A stretch of DNA of 11,947 nt from Chloroflexota bacterium (GCA_014383605.1 JACNHM010000325.1:1-11947), one strand, 5' to 3'. Counted from the stretch's first letter, positions 1 to 7,550 are shown. Program-made: numbers and translations. Notes: generated by a model from the letters alone, not told the origin.

Positions 1-25
1 GCTATGGTCTTTGAGATGCCGCCTC

Positions 26-280
26 CTACCGCCTGTAGACATCTCGACGATGCCGGACCCGATAGATCGTGACCTCTCGCTCGGCATCGTCTATGGCAAA
101 CAGAACCCTGTAGCTGCCCACTCTGATTCGCCAACCCTCACCGCCAGCCAGCTTCTCTGCCCCCGGCGGCCGCGGATTCTCCCGCAGGGCCAGGATGGCT
201 GCGTTCACCCTTTCGAAGACCTCGCGGGGAAAGCTCCGTAACTCCTTCTCCACCCCGCGCTTAATCCTCAGCGTATACAC
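26..280 (-). CDS. RelE/ParE-family toxin of a type II toxin-antitoxin pair
   Basis: This 84-residue protein has the RelE-superfamily layout: an N-terminal helical part with basic residues (K7-R8, K13, R15), then a central strand pair reading GWRIRVGSYRVLF (residues 49-61), then a C-terminal strand ending IYRVRHRRDVYR (72-83). Family members cleave mRNA, usually on the ribosome. R51, R53, R58, R76, H77, R78 and Y82 occupy the places where RelE/YoeB-type toxins carry catalytic or RNA-binding residues. The start is GTG at 280, chosen because GGAG lies four bases upstream and because the gene then overlaps the antitoxin stop by 20 bp, as expected for translational coupling. The protein ends normally at TAG, so it looks intact. 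Regulation should come from the shared upstream promoter and operator. Activity is inferred from family. The subfamily (RelE, YoeB-like or ParE) is not certain. Confidence 0.88.
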   Translation of the reverse strand: MYTLRIKRGVEKELRSFPREVFERVNAAILALRENPRPPGAEKLAGGEGWRIRVGSYRVLFAIDDAEREVTIYRVRHRRDVYRR

Positions 281-536
281 TTTGCTCCGCCCTGTACTCT
301 GCCAGGAATTCCTCGTAGGGACGCGCAGGCTCGGCTCTGGCCTGCCGCATGCTCAGGATGTCTTCCAGGTCTTCCAGCCGGGCCAGCAAGGTGTTGTAGT
401 CCTCAAAACTCATCAGCACTGCCTTGGGGCGACTGTACAGGGTGATGAAACAGGGTTCACCAGCGGTTTCCATCTCGCGCAGCAGCGTGGTGATGTTCTG
501 TCGCACATCGCTCACAGGGACGATCCTCACGGCCAT
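261..536 (-). CDS. Phd/YefM-family antitoxin
   Basis: This 91-residue protein begins MAVRIVPVSDVRQNITTLL, the usual Phd/YefM N-terminal DNA-binding and dimerisation fold. It continues with a strand-turn-strand (residues 29-41, with the typical SRPKAVLMSFEDY) and then an acidic, probably disordered C-terminal tail (about 62-91) that would wrap the toxin. The ATG at 536 was chosen because GAGAGGTG lies seven bases upstream. A longer reading frame from a TTG at 584 would start inside the promoter -10 element and is rejected. The protein neutralises the RelE-like toxin encoded directly downstream with a 20-bp overlap, and by family precedent it represses its own promoter, whose operator is visible at 564-582. 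Family assignment is firm. The specificity of the pairing is inferred from adjacency. Confidence 0.9.
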   Translation of the reverse strand: MAVRIVPVSDVRQNITTLLREMETAGEPCFITLYSRPKAVLMSFEDYNTLLARLEDLEDILSMRQARAEPARPYEEFLAEYRAEQSVYAED

Positions 537-543
537 CTTTTTG

Positions 544-551
544 CACCTCTC
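544..551 (-). promoter_or_regulatory. Ribosome binding site that sets the antitoxin start
   Basis: The minus strand reads GAGAGGTG, followed by seven bases (CAAAAAG) and then ATG at 536. This favours the 91-residue antitoxin over upstream in-frame starts. Confidence 0.7.
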
Positions 552-563
552 TTTGCATATGTC

Positions 564-582
564 TTGTACAACAAGAGTATAC
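564..582 (-). promoter_or_regulatory. Probable YefM-type autoregulatory operator: two palindromes 12 bp apart
   Basis: TTGTACAA (564-571) is a perfect palindrome with a TGTACA core. GTATAC (577-582) is a second, shorter palindrome. Their centres are exactly 12 bp apart. In E. coli yefM-yoeB the antitoxin binds a long and a short palindrome with TGTACA cores at that spacing, so this is a good candidate for the antitoxin binding site. The short palindrome overlaps the promoter -10 box and the long one covers the expected transcription start, which fits repression by occlusion. Binding is inferred. Confidence 0.7.
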
Positions 583-604
583 AACCGGTCACCTGGGCTG
601 TCAA
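576..604 (-). promoter_or_regulatory. Sigma70-type promoter of the toxin-antitoxin pair
   Basis: On the minus strand a perfect -35 hexamer TTGACA (599-604) is followed by a 17-bp spacer and a -10 hexamer TATACT (576-581), one base from consensus. Transcription would start near 568-570, giving a leader of about 33 bases before the antitoxin ATG. The -35 begins only 12 bp downstream of the ssnA stop codon, so the pair can be expressed independently of the upstream operon. This is the only near-consensus promoter I found in the window. Confidence 0.8.
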
Positions 605-616
605 ATCCCGCTCGAA

Positions 617-2029
617 TCAGAACCGCTTCCAGACCTGCTGCGCCCGCTCCAGCGCCCGGGCGGCAATAGTCTCCTCATCCAGCGTGAGCAGCTCCCGCTC
701 CTGCATCAACAGCTTGCCGCCGCAGATGGTGTGGGTCACTTCGCAGCCCCCGACGCCGAAGAGGATGTGCCAGGGCAGGTTGCCCGCCGTCAGCGGTGTG
801 AAGGGGCGGTAGTCGAGGATGACCACGTCGGCGTGCGCACCTACGGCCAGCTCGCCCAGCGGCTTGGAGAAGAAGCGGGCGGCGATGTGGGCGTTGTTAG
901 CGTAGGCCAATTGCATCACCACGTCCCCGGGCATGGCGCGGGGGTCACCCTGGTGCAGCTTGTGCACCAGGTAGGCGGCCTTCATCTCCGAGAACATGTT
1001 GTTGGAGAAGCCATCGTTGCCCAGGCCCACGGTGACGCCACGGCGCAGCAGTCCCTCCACGTCGGCCACGCCCACACCGTTGTTCATGTTGGAGCGGGGG
1101 TTGTGCACCACCAGCGTGCCGGTTTCCCGCAGGATGTCCTTCTCGTAGGCGTCAATGTGCACGCCGTGGGCGGCGATGCTGCGCGGGCCCAGGATACCCG
1201 CCCGCTGCAAACGCTCCACCACCCGCAAGCCAGAACGGCGCAGGCTGTCCCGCTGGTCGGCCTTGTCCTCGGCCACGTGGATGTGGAAGCCAGCGCCCAG
1301 CGGCGCAGCGGCCTCCACGCAGCGCGCCAGCGTCTCCTCGCTCAGCGTCAGCGAGGCGTGCAGGCCGAAGGTACCAGTGATCAGGGATGAGTGATCAGGA
1401 ACGAGGGAACTGGCGGTCGAATCCTGATCGCTGATCCCTGATCCCTGATCCCTCACCTTCTTGATGAAGCGCACATTCTCTCGTATCCCCGCCGCCATCT
1501 TTTCCGGGCCATCCCGATCCGTGACCTCGTAGCAGAGGCAGGCGCGCAGCCCCGCTTCCTGCACGGCCTCGGCGATGACGTCCAGCGAGCCGTCAATGGC
1601 GTGGGGGCTGGCGTGGTGGTCAATGAGCGTCGTCGTGCCGTGGCGGATGGCGTCCAGGAGGCAGACCAAAGCGCTCAGCCGCACGTCCTCCCAGAGCAGC
1701 GCCTTGTCCAACCGCCACCAGAGCTTTTCCAGGATCTGGGGGAAGTTCTCCGGCGGCGCGCCAGGGATGCCCAGGCCGCGGGCGAAGGCGCCGTAGAAAT
1801 GGGTGTGGGCGCAGATGGAGCCGGGCATGACCAGACGGCCGGCGGCGCTGAGTCGCTTCACGCCGGGATACTGGCGCTCCAGCTCGGCGCTGGGGCCGAT
1901 GGCGGCGATCTCGTCTCCCTCGATGAGCAGCGCGCCGGCTTCGATGATCTCGTTGCGCTGACCGAAGGTGGCGAGGGTGCCGTGGGTGATGAGCAGTTGA
2001 GATAGGTCCGTTTCCGTGGTCACGGTCAT
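617..2029 (-). CDS. ssnA: SsnA-type amidohydrolase (putative aminohydrolase)
   Basis: This is a metal-dependent hydrolase of the amidohydrolase superfamily, in the branch with guanine deaminase and chlorohydrolases. The TIM-barrel ligands are in order: HTH (H75, H77), HVAE (H251, E254), AAH (H288) and GND (D339), with GLHAS at 222-226. The segment AHTHFYGAFARG (74-84) and the neighbourhood (XdhD, YgfK) point to SsnA. SsnA accompanies proposed selenium-dependent molybdenum hydroxylases and anaerobic purine-degradation clusters, and its substrate is unsettled. A cytosolic N-heterocycle deaminase or ring hydrolase is the likely role. The protein is 470 residues against about 440 usual. The excess is explained by an in-frame repeat insertion at residues 192-218. 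The gene overlaps the xdhD stop in ATGA. The ATG at 2029 lies only one base from its AGGAGG, so GTG at 2023 may be the true start. Confidence 0.85.
   Translation of the reverse strand: MTVTTETDLSQLLITHGTLATFGQRNEIIEAGALLIEGDEIAAIGPSAELERQYPGVKRLSAAGRLVMPGSICAHTHFYGAFARGLGIPGAPPENFPQILEKLWWRLDKALLWEDVRLSALVCLLDAIRHGTTTLIDHHASPHAIDGSLDVIAEAVQEAGLRACLCYEVTDRDGPEKMAAGIRENVRFIKKVRDQGSGISDQDSTASSLVPDHSSLITGTFGLHASLTLSEETLARCVEAAAPLGAGFHIHVAEDKADQRDSLRRSGLRVVERLQRAGILGPRSIAAHGVHIDAYEKDILRETGTLVVHNPRSNMNNGVGVADVEGLLRRGVTVGLGNDGFSNNMFSEMKAAYLVHKLHQGDPRAMPGDVVMQLAYANNAHIAARFFSKPLGELAVGAHADVVILDYRPFTPLTAGNLPWHILFGVGGCEVTHTICGGKLLMQERELLTLDEETIAARALERAQQVWKRF
1378..1457. repeat. Heptamer-phased inverted repeat inserted in frame within ssnA
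   Basis: The left arm occupies 1378-1399 and the right arm 1423-1444. They pair over 19 of 22 positions around a 23-base loop. Both arms are built of 7-bp steps. On the left these are TGATCAG at 1378, GGATGAG at 1385 and TGATCAG at 1392. On the right they are CCTGATC at 1423, 1437 and 1444, with GCTGATC at 1430. The insert encodes a polar Ser/Asp/Gln-rich segment (residues 192-218) between a helix ending FIKKV and the strand TGTFGLHAS, presumably a surface loop. The barrel motifs on both sides stay in frame, so the gene is not broken. Confidence 0.85.
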
Positions 2030-4848
2030 TCCTCCTGCGAGTCAAGTTCCACGTTCCTCATGGCCTGCAACAACCACTCCGGCCTGACGGGCAAGCGCTG
2101 CACGCGCACACCCACCGCGTTGGTGATGGCGTTGCAGATGGCGGGGGCAGTAGGTATGGAAGGCAATTCGCCGATTCCCTTGGCCCCATAGGGACCGGCC
2201 GCCGTCGGGTGTTCCACGATGTGCAGATCCATCTCCGGCATGTGGCGGATGAGCGGCACCTTGTAGTCGGCCATGCGCAGCGTCTGCGGGATGCCCTGCT
2301 CAGTGATGTACTCCTCGGTCAACGTGATACCCAGGCCCATCATCATGCCCCCTTCCATCTGGCCCCACAACGCCTGCGGGTTGATCGCCCGGCCGGCATC
2401 GCAGGCAGCGACCATGCGCAAGACCCGCACCTCGCCGGTGCGTTCGTCCACCGCCACCTCGGCCGCCTGCACCCCGTAGCTGAAGGCGAAGTGCATGTCG
2501 CCTCCCTGTCCCAGCGGCCGCGTTTCCGGAGCGCTGTAGCGGTAGGTGAGGCGAGGCTCGCGCCCTTCGGCGATAAGCCATTGCACCGCTTCCGAGAAGG
2601 CAGCAGCCTTGCCCCCGGCCTGCAGCTCGCCTTCCTCGAAGACGATGGAATCGGGAGGGACGTCCCAGCGCTCCGCAGCCACGGCCGCCAGCCTCTGGCG
2701 CATGGCGCGGGCGGCCAAGCGAGTGGCATTGCCGGTGACGAAGGTCTGTCGGCTGGCCGTGGTGGGGCCACCGTCCGGCGTAAGGTCCGTATCCGAGAGG
2801 AGCACGCGCACCCGCTCGAAGGGCAGCCCCAACTCTTCCGCCGTAACCTGCGCCACCACCGTCGTCAGTCCCTGCCCCATGTCCGCCGAACTGCTGCGCA
2901 TCGCCGCCGTGCCGTCGGGATAGACCTCGATCTCGGCCCCGGCGGCATCGTCGGCGCCGTCGCCCAGGCCGGTGTTCTTGTAGCCCACGGCCAGTCCCCA
3001 GGCGATTTTGGCCTGGGGGATATCGGGCGCCGGAGGCAGTTCACGCACACGATGGGCGACCCAGTCCAGACATTCCAGGAGGCCAACGCTCTCCTTGAGC
3101 ACCTGCCCTGTAGCCGTGGTGGAGCCCACCCGGAATGCGTTCTTGCGGCGCAACTCGATGGGGTCCATGCCCAGCTCGTGGGCCAGGATGTCCATGTTCT
3201 GCTCCACGGCGAAGGCCGACTGAGGGACGCCAAAGCCGCGAAAGGCGCCGGCCGGCGGATTGTTGGTGTACATGGCGTAGCAGTCAATCTTGGCGTTGGG
3301 AACCTCGTAGGGGCCGGTGGCGTGGGTGGTGGTGCGGGTGAGCACCTTGGTGGAAAGACTGGCGTAGGCCCCGGCATCGCCCAGCAATTCGGCCTCCACC
3401 GCCGTCAGCGTGCCATCCCTTCTGGCCCCGGTTCTGATGCGGATGGTGGTGGCGTGTCGCTTGGGATGCGCTAACATCGATTCGGAGCGGCTGTAGAGGA
3501 TTTTCACCGGCCGGCCCGTGGCCTGCGCCAGCAGCGCGGCGTGGATCTGTCCGGCGATGTCCTCTTTGCCGCCAAAGCCGCCGCCCATGAGGGGGCCAAT
3601 CACACGCACCTCTTGCGGCGACAGATTCATGGCCGCGGCAATCTGCTCCCGGTCGTCGTAGGGGATCTGCGAGGCAACGTAAACCGTCAGCTTGGGATGA
3701 TCGGGATCGTAGCCGGCGGGCACACCAATGGAGCATTCCGGCTCCATGAACATGTGGTCGTACATGGGGGTGTGATACGTACGCTCGACGATCACGTCCG
3801 CCTCGGCAAAGCCCCGCGCCACATCGCCGTGGCGCACTTTGATGTGGGCCAGCAGGTTGCCGCCCTCCCGGTCCTCGTGCACCAGGGGGGCGTCAGGCTG
3901 ACGCGCCTGTTCCGCATCGCTCACCACCGGCAGCGGCTCGTATTGCACGCCCACCAGCTTCAGCGCCTCGGCGGCAAGCTCGGGCGTGTCGGCGGCCACC
4001 AGCGCCACGGCATCGCCCAGGTAGCGCACCTTGTCCGCGCAGAGCACCGGCCAATCCTGGGTGACCAGCCCATGCCGGTTGCGGCCGGGCACGTCCCGGT
4101 GGGTCAGGACCGCACGCACGCCAGGCAAAGCGGCCGCTCGGTCGATGTCTATGGCCAGGATGCGGGCGTGCGGGTGGGCGGCGCGTTGCGCCGCGCCGTG
4201 CAGCATGCCGGGGAAGGTGATGTCATCGGTGAACCTGGCCGCGCCGGTGACCTTGGCCACCACGTCCGGCCGGGGGTGGGAGCGGCCGACCACGCGCAGG
4301 GCGGGTGCCGTCTCGATCTCCCCCGGCGGCAGCGGCTCGCCGGTCTGGACCTCGTGGACGGCGGACCTGATCGCGCGCAGCACGCTGGCATAACCGGTGC
4401 AGCGACAGGCGTTGGCGCGCAAGGCGCGCTTGAGCTCCTCGTCTGTGACCGGCTCGGAGGGAGGAGAGGCCACCACCTTGTTCCAGAACGCCGCGGCGGA
4501 CAGCAACATACCCGGCGTGCAGAAGCCGCACTGCACCGCGCCGTGGTCAATGAAGGCCCGCTGCAGGGGGTGCAGTTCTTCCGGGTCTTCCCAACTGGCC
4601 GCCAGCCCTTCGATGGTCAGAATCTGCTTGCCGGCGGCGCGGCGGGCGGGAGTGGTGCAGGAGCGCACCGGCCGGCCATCCAGCAACACCGTGCAGGCGC
4701 CGCATTGCCCTTCGCCGCAGCCGATCTTGGTGCCAGTCAGGCCCAGCGACCGGCGTAGCACGTCGGCCAGTTTCGCATCCGGGCTGACCTCCAGGTCGTG
4801 GTCAACCCCGTTGACTGTCAGTTGCAGCCTTTCTCGTTCCCCGGCCAT
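2026..4848 (-). CDS. xdhD: XdhD-type molybdenum hydroxylase with fused [2Fe-2S] domain
   Basis: This 940-residue xanthine-dehydrogenase-family protein has a plant-ferredoxin-type cluster (C44, C49, C52, C64), then the second [2Fe-2S] domain (C107, C110, and C148/C150 in CRCTGY). The molybdopterin domains follow from about residue 185. Cofactor motifs are GGGFGGKED (422-430), GAFRGFG (534-540) and DMGQG (656-660). The catalytic base is E894 in GAKGIGE. The Fe-S/Mo fusion without an FAD domain, the length (E. coli XdhD is about 956) and the neighbours ssnA and ygfK identify it as XdhD, earlier proposed as a selenate reductase subunit and now regarded as a probable purine hydroxylase, possibly selenium-dependent. 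It should hydroxylate a purine-like heterocycle in the cytoplasm. No FAD subunit (YgfM/CoxM type) is in the window. The ATG at 4848 follows a G-rich Shine-Dalgarno (GGGGGGAG) by three bases. Se dependence is inferred from family only. Confidence 0.87.
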   Translation of the reverse strand: MAGERERLQLTVNGVDHDLEVSPDAKLADVLRRSLGLTGTKIGCGEGQCGACTVLLDGRPVRSCTTPARRAAGKQILTIEGLAASWEDPEELHPLQRAFIDHGAVQCGFCTPGMLLSAAAFWNKVVASPPSEPVTDEELKRALRANACRCTGYASVLRAIRSAVHEVQTGEPLPPGEIETAPALRVVGRSHPRPDVVAKVTGAARFTDDITFPGMLHGAAQRAAHPHARILAIDIDRAAALPGVRAVLTHRDVPGRNRHGLVTQDWPVLCADKVRYLGDAVALVAADTPELAAEALKLVGVQYEPLPVVSDAEQARQPDAPLVHEDREGGNLLAHIKVRHGDVARGFAEADVIVERTYHTPMYDHMFMEPECSIGVPAGYDPDHPKLTVYVASQIPYDDREQIAAAMNLSPQEVRVIGPLMGGGFGGKEDIAGQIHAALLAQATGRPVKILYSRSESMLAHPKRHATTIRIRTGARRDGTLTAVEAELLGDAGAYASLSTKVLTRTTTHATGPYEVPNAKIDCYAMYTNNPPAGAFRGFGVPQSAFAVEQNMDILAHELGMDPIELRRKNAFRVGSTTATGQVLKESVGLLECLDWVAHRVRELPPAPDIPQAKIAWGLAVGYKNTGLGDGADDAAGAEIEVYPDGTAAMRSSSADMGQGLTTVVAQVTAEELGLPFERVRVLLSDTDLTPDGGPTTASRQTFVTGNATRLAARAMRQRLAAVAAERWDVPPDSIVFEEGELQAGGKAAAFSEAVQWLIAEGREPRLTYRYSAPETRPLGQGGDMHFAFSYGVQAAEVAVDERTGEVRVLRMVAACDAGRAINPQALWGQMEGGMMMGLGITLTEEYITEQGIPQTLRMADYKVPLIRHMPEMDLHIVEHPTAAGPYGAKGIGELPSIPTAPAICNAITNAVGVRVQRLPVRPEWLLQAMRNVELDSQEE
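2031..2036 (-). promoter_or_regulatory. ssnA ribosome binding site; start choice ambiguous
   Basis: A perfect AGGAGG lies inside the 3' end of xdhD. It is one base from the ATG at 2029, which is too close for efficient initiation. It is seven bases from the in-frame GTG at 2023 (codon 3), which is ideal spacing. The GTG may therefore be the real start, shortening the protein by two residues. Confidence 0.6.
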
Positions 4849-4882
4849 CTGCTCCCCCCACTCACAAGACGCGGCGTTTCCG

Positions 4883-6430
4883 CTAACCTTCCGCCACGCC
4901 AGCCATCATCAGCCCCAGTTGCTCCGGCGTGGTATCTTCAGAGGCGACCACGCCCATGATCCGCCCTTCGTAGATCACCGCAATGCGGTCCGAGAGGGCC
5001 AGGATCTCGTCCAGGTCTTCGGAGATGAGCAAGATGGCGGTGCCCTCGCCCCGCTGCTCCAGGAGACGGGCGTGGACGTATTCGGTGGCGCCGATGTCCA
5101 GCCCGCGTGTCGGTTGGGCGGCGACCAGCACACGGGGCTGACGCGAGAGCTCCCGCGCCAGGACAACCTTCTGGATGTTGCCGCCGGAGAGGCTCTTGGC
5201 TGGTGTGTCGCGCGAGGGCGTCTTGACCTGAAATCTCTTGATCAGCTTGTCGGCAAACTGGGCAATGGCCCGTAGGACGAGCAGACCGGCGCGGGAAAAA
5301 GGCTCCTTGTCATGATCACGCAGGATCATGTTCTCGGCCACGGAGAACTCCTGGATCATGCCGTCCTTCATCCGCTCTTCCGGGATGTAGGCCAGCATCT
5401 GGTCGGTGAGGGCGCCCGGCGACTGGCCAGTGACATCCTTTCCCTCCAGGAAGACCTGCCCCTGAGTGGCCGGCCGCAGGCCAGTGATGACCTCGGCCAG
5501 TTCCCGCTGGCCGTTGCCGGAAACGCCGGCCAGGCCCAGGATCTCACCGGAGGTGACCTCCAGATCCACGCCGCGCAGGGCGGGTGTCTCCCGATCACTC
5601 TGGGCGTGAAGACTACGCATGGCCAACCGTGCCTCGCCCCGCTGCACATCGGAGCGATCGGGCTTCATCATGACCTCGCGGCCCACCATCATCCGCGCCA
5701 GGCTTGCCTTGGTGCAGACGGCCGTATCGCAACTGTCAATCCGCTTGCCGTCGCGCAACACAGTCACGCGGTTGCTGACGTCAATCACCTCGCGCAGCTT
5801 ATGCGAAATGAAGATGACAGCATGGCCATCCCGGATCATCTGGCGCACGGTGGCGAAGAACTCGCCCACCTCTTGCGGCGTGAGCACGGCGGTAGGCTCG
5901 TCGAGGATGAGCAAGGCCGCGCCGCGGTAGAGCGCCTTGATGATCTCCACACGCTGCTTCTGGCCGACGGCAAGCTGCCAGATGTAGGCAGCCGGGTCCA
6001 CCTGCAGGCCGTAGATCTCTGCCAGCTCCAGGATGCGCTTGGAGACCCGATCCAGATCCGTCAACGGCCCGCGGGAAGAGGGCAAACCCAAAGCCACGTT
6101 CTCGACCACGGTGAGCGATTCCACCAGCATGAAGTGCTGGTGGATCATGCCAATGCCCAACCCGATGGCATCAGTGGGAGAGTTGATGCGCACCTGCTGA
6201 CCGTTCAGCCAGATATCGCCCTCGTCAGGCTCGTACATTCCATAAAGGACCTTCATGAGCGTGCTCTTGCCGGCCCCATTCTCGCCCAGCAGAGCGTGAA
6301 CCTCACCTGCGCGCACATCGAAATCCACGTGATCGTTGGCCAGCACGCCGGGGAAGCGCTTGACGATCCCCTTCATCTCCAAGTGGTGTATCTTGGGACG
6401 GCCCGAAGGTAGGATATCGCTGTCTATCAT
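4883..6430 (-). CDS. ABC transporter ATPase of a BMP-type (nucleoside) importer, two nucleotide-binding domains
   Basis: This is a tandem ATPase of about 515 residues. Domain 1 has a complete Walker A (GENGAGKST, about 49-57), signature LAVGQKQRVEI (about 153-163) and Walker B LLILDEPTAVL (about 173-183). Domain 2 has a degenerate Walker A (GVSGNGQRE), signature LSGGNIQK (about 414-421) and a Walker B ending AAQPTRGLD, where Gln replaces the catalytic Glu. That asymmetry is normal for the NupO/RbsA group and is not damage. It energises uptake by the BMP protein and two permeases encoded just upstream. The start was placed at the second of two adjacent ATGs, six bases after AGGAG; the first, at 6433, is three bases away. 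A longer frame to 6493 would translate the heptamer repeat and is rejected. It ends 34 bases before xdhD, so co-transcription is likely. Confidence 0.9.
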   Translation of the reverse strand: MIDSDILPSGRPKIHHLEMKGIVKRFPGVLANDHVDFDVRAGEVHALLGENGAGKSTLMKVLYGMYEPDEGDIWLNGQQVRINSPTDAIGLGIGMIHQHFMLVESLTVVENVALGLPSSRGPLTDLDRVSKRILELAEIYGLQVDPAAYIWQLAVGQKQRVEIIKALYRGAALLILDEPTAVLTPQEVGEFFATVRQMIRDGHAVIFISHKLREVIDVSNRVTVLRDGKRIDSCDTAVCTKASLARMMVGREVMMKPDRSDVQRGEARLAMRSLHAQSDRETPALRGVDLEVTSGEILGLAGVSGNGQRELAEVITGLRPATQGQVFLEGKDVTGQSPGALTDQMLAYIPEERMKDGMIQEFSVAENMILRDHDKEPFSRAGLLVLRAIAQFADKLIKRFQVKTPSRDTPAKSLSGGNIQKVVLARELSRQPRVLVAAQPTRGLDIGATEYVHARLLEQRGEGTAILLISEDLDEILALSDRIAVIYEGRIMGVVASEDTTPEQLGLMMAGVAEG

Positions 6431-6450
6431 CATTCGCTCCTGCCATGTGT

Positions 6451-6505
6451 TGCGTGAGAGGTGGTGCGTGATGCGTGACCACAAGCGGGCCACGCACCAC
6501 GCACC
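6451..6505. repeat. Heptamer-phased hairpin between bmp and the ATPase gene
   Basis: The arm at 6463-6477 and the arm at 6491-6505 pair over 14 of 15 positions around a 13-base loop. TGCGTGA occurs at 6451, 6465 and 6472, all in 7-bp phase, and CACGCAC occurs twice in tandem from 6491. The hairpin starts 13 bases after the bmp stop. There is no T-run, so it is not a standard intrinsic terminator. It could protect the upstream mRNA 3' end or attenuate the ATPase gene. Confidence 0.8.
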
Positions 6506-6518
6506 GCGTCATACCCTG

Positions 6519-7550
6519 TTACTCTAGCTCAATGGTGATCGAGCCATCAACGATGCCCTGAACGGTCTCGTCGGCTGCGGCTCGCACATCGGCGGGCAAG
6601 TCGAAGTCGGGATTGTACTCCATGACCAACCCGCCATTCTTCAGCGTGATGGCATAGGCGGTGCCACCATACGTGCCTTCGGCGATCAGGGCCATGATCT
6701 GATCCAGCACCACCGTCCAGTCGTAGATCTGGTTGGCCACGACGATGCCGGGGGCCAGCGAAGTCTGGCTGGCCTGAGTGCCCAGCCAGAGCACACCGTT
6801 CTTCTCGGCCACGCCGATGGCGCCCACCACCATCTGGGCCGTGCCCGCCAGCACGTCAGCACCGGCCTGGATGTGGGTGTTGGCGGATTCGGCAGCCAGC
6901 GCCACGTCGGAGAAGGAGCCGATGTAGTTGACGTTCACCTCGGCGTCGGGATTGGAAGCCTTCACGCCGGCCACGAAGCCGTCAATGTACAGCTTGGCAT
7001 CGCCCGTCTCGATGGGACCAACCATGCCGATGACGTTGCTCTTGGTCAGCTTGCCGGCGATCACGCCGTTGACGTAGCCGCCCTGGTCGGACGCCGCCTC
7101 GTAGGCGAAGACGTTGTTGATGCCTTCATCCACGAAGGTGTTGACCGTGGTGCCATGGGCGAAGCTGGTCTCGGGGAAGTCCGGGGCGATCTCCTGCAGC
7201 GAGCTGCCGTACTGCGACCCGTGGGCGATGACCAGATCGTACCCTTCGGACGCATAGTCGCGAATGGCCGCTGCCGCGTCGTCCACGACGAACATGCTCT
7301 CGGAGTAGACCAGTTCCATTTTGTCCGGGCCGCCCATCTCCTGCTGGATGGCGACCAGGGCGTCGTAGATGGACTGGCTGAAGGCCAGGTCGTTGATAGC
7401 GCTGGGCATGATGACCGCCACGCGGAACGGGCCTGCCTCGGCTACCGGTTCCTCGGCAGCCGGTGGTGCCGCTGTGGGCTGCCCAGCGCAGGCGCCAAGC
7501 ACCAACGCCAACAGCACCAGCAGTATAAACCATCCGTGTTTGTTACGCAT
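6519..7550 (-). CDS. BMP-family ABC solute-binding lipoprotein (PnrA/NupN-like)
   Basis: This 343-residue protein has a lipoprotein signal peptide: MRNKHGW, a hydrophobic core (about 8-18) and the lipobox LGAC with the lipidated C21. An Ala/Pro/Glu-rich tether (about 22-40) follows. The mature domain begins FRVAVIMPSAINDLAFSQS and runs through GYDLVIAHGSQYGSSLQ, ETSFAHGTTVNT and EAASDQGGYVNGVIAGKLTK, which is the basic-membrane-protein (BMP) fold of periplasmic-binding type. Characterised relatives (Treponema PnrA, Bacillus NupN) bind purine or other nucleosides, so a nucleoside, nucleobase or similar ligand is expected. The exact ligand cannot be read here. The start at 7550 has GGGAGG six bases upstream. 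The gene sits mid-operon between permeases and ATPase, whereas BMP genes often come first, and it is bordered by hairpins at both ends, which may raise its expression relative to its neighbours. Confidence 0.92.
   Translation of the reverse strand: MRNKHGWFILLVLLALVLGACAGQPTAAPPAAEEPVAEAGPFRVAVIMPSAINDLAFSQSIYDALVAIQQEMGGPDKMELVYSESMFVVDDAAAAIRDYASEGYDLVIAHGSQYGSSLQEIAPDFPETSFAHGTTVNTFVDEGINNVFAYEAASDQGGYVNGVIAGKLTKSNVIGMVGPIETGDAKLYIDGFVAGVKASNPDAEVNVNYIGSFSDVALAAESANTHIQAGADVLAGTAQMVVGAIGVAEKNGVLWLGTQASQTSLAPGIVVANQIYDWTVVLDQIMALIAEGTYGGTAYAITLKNGGLVMEYNPDFDLPADVRAAADETVQGIVDGSITIELE

Noticed and set aside
537..584. Longer antitoxin from a TTG at 584
   Set aside because: It would begin inside the -10 region of the antitoxin's own promoter, while the ATG at 536 has a well-spaced Shine-Dalgarno.
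2209..3474. A 421-codon open frame on the plus strand opposite xdhD
   Set aside because: Same cause: low-information antisense frame with no motif or convincing ribosome binding site.
3541..4758. A 405-codon open frame on the plus strand opposite xdhD
   Set aside because: It is the antisense shadow of a GC-rich gene; the product is His/Arg/Gly-rich with no recognisable domain, and xdhD motifs on the other strand are unambiguous.
5100..5125. Loss of the catalytic Glu in the second ATPase domain as a sign of decay
   Set aside because: Gln at this place and a degenerate second Walker A are normal for NupO/RbsA-type double ATPases.
6431..6493. N-terminal extension of the ATPase to 6493
   Set aside because: The extra 20 residues translate the heptamer hairpin, and a good AGGAG precedes the ATG pair at 6428-6433.
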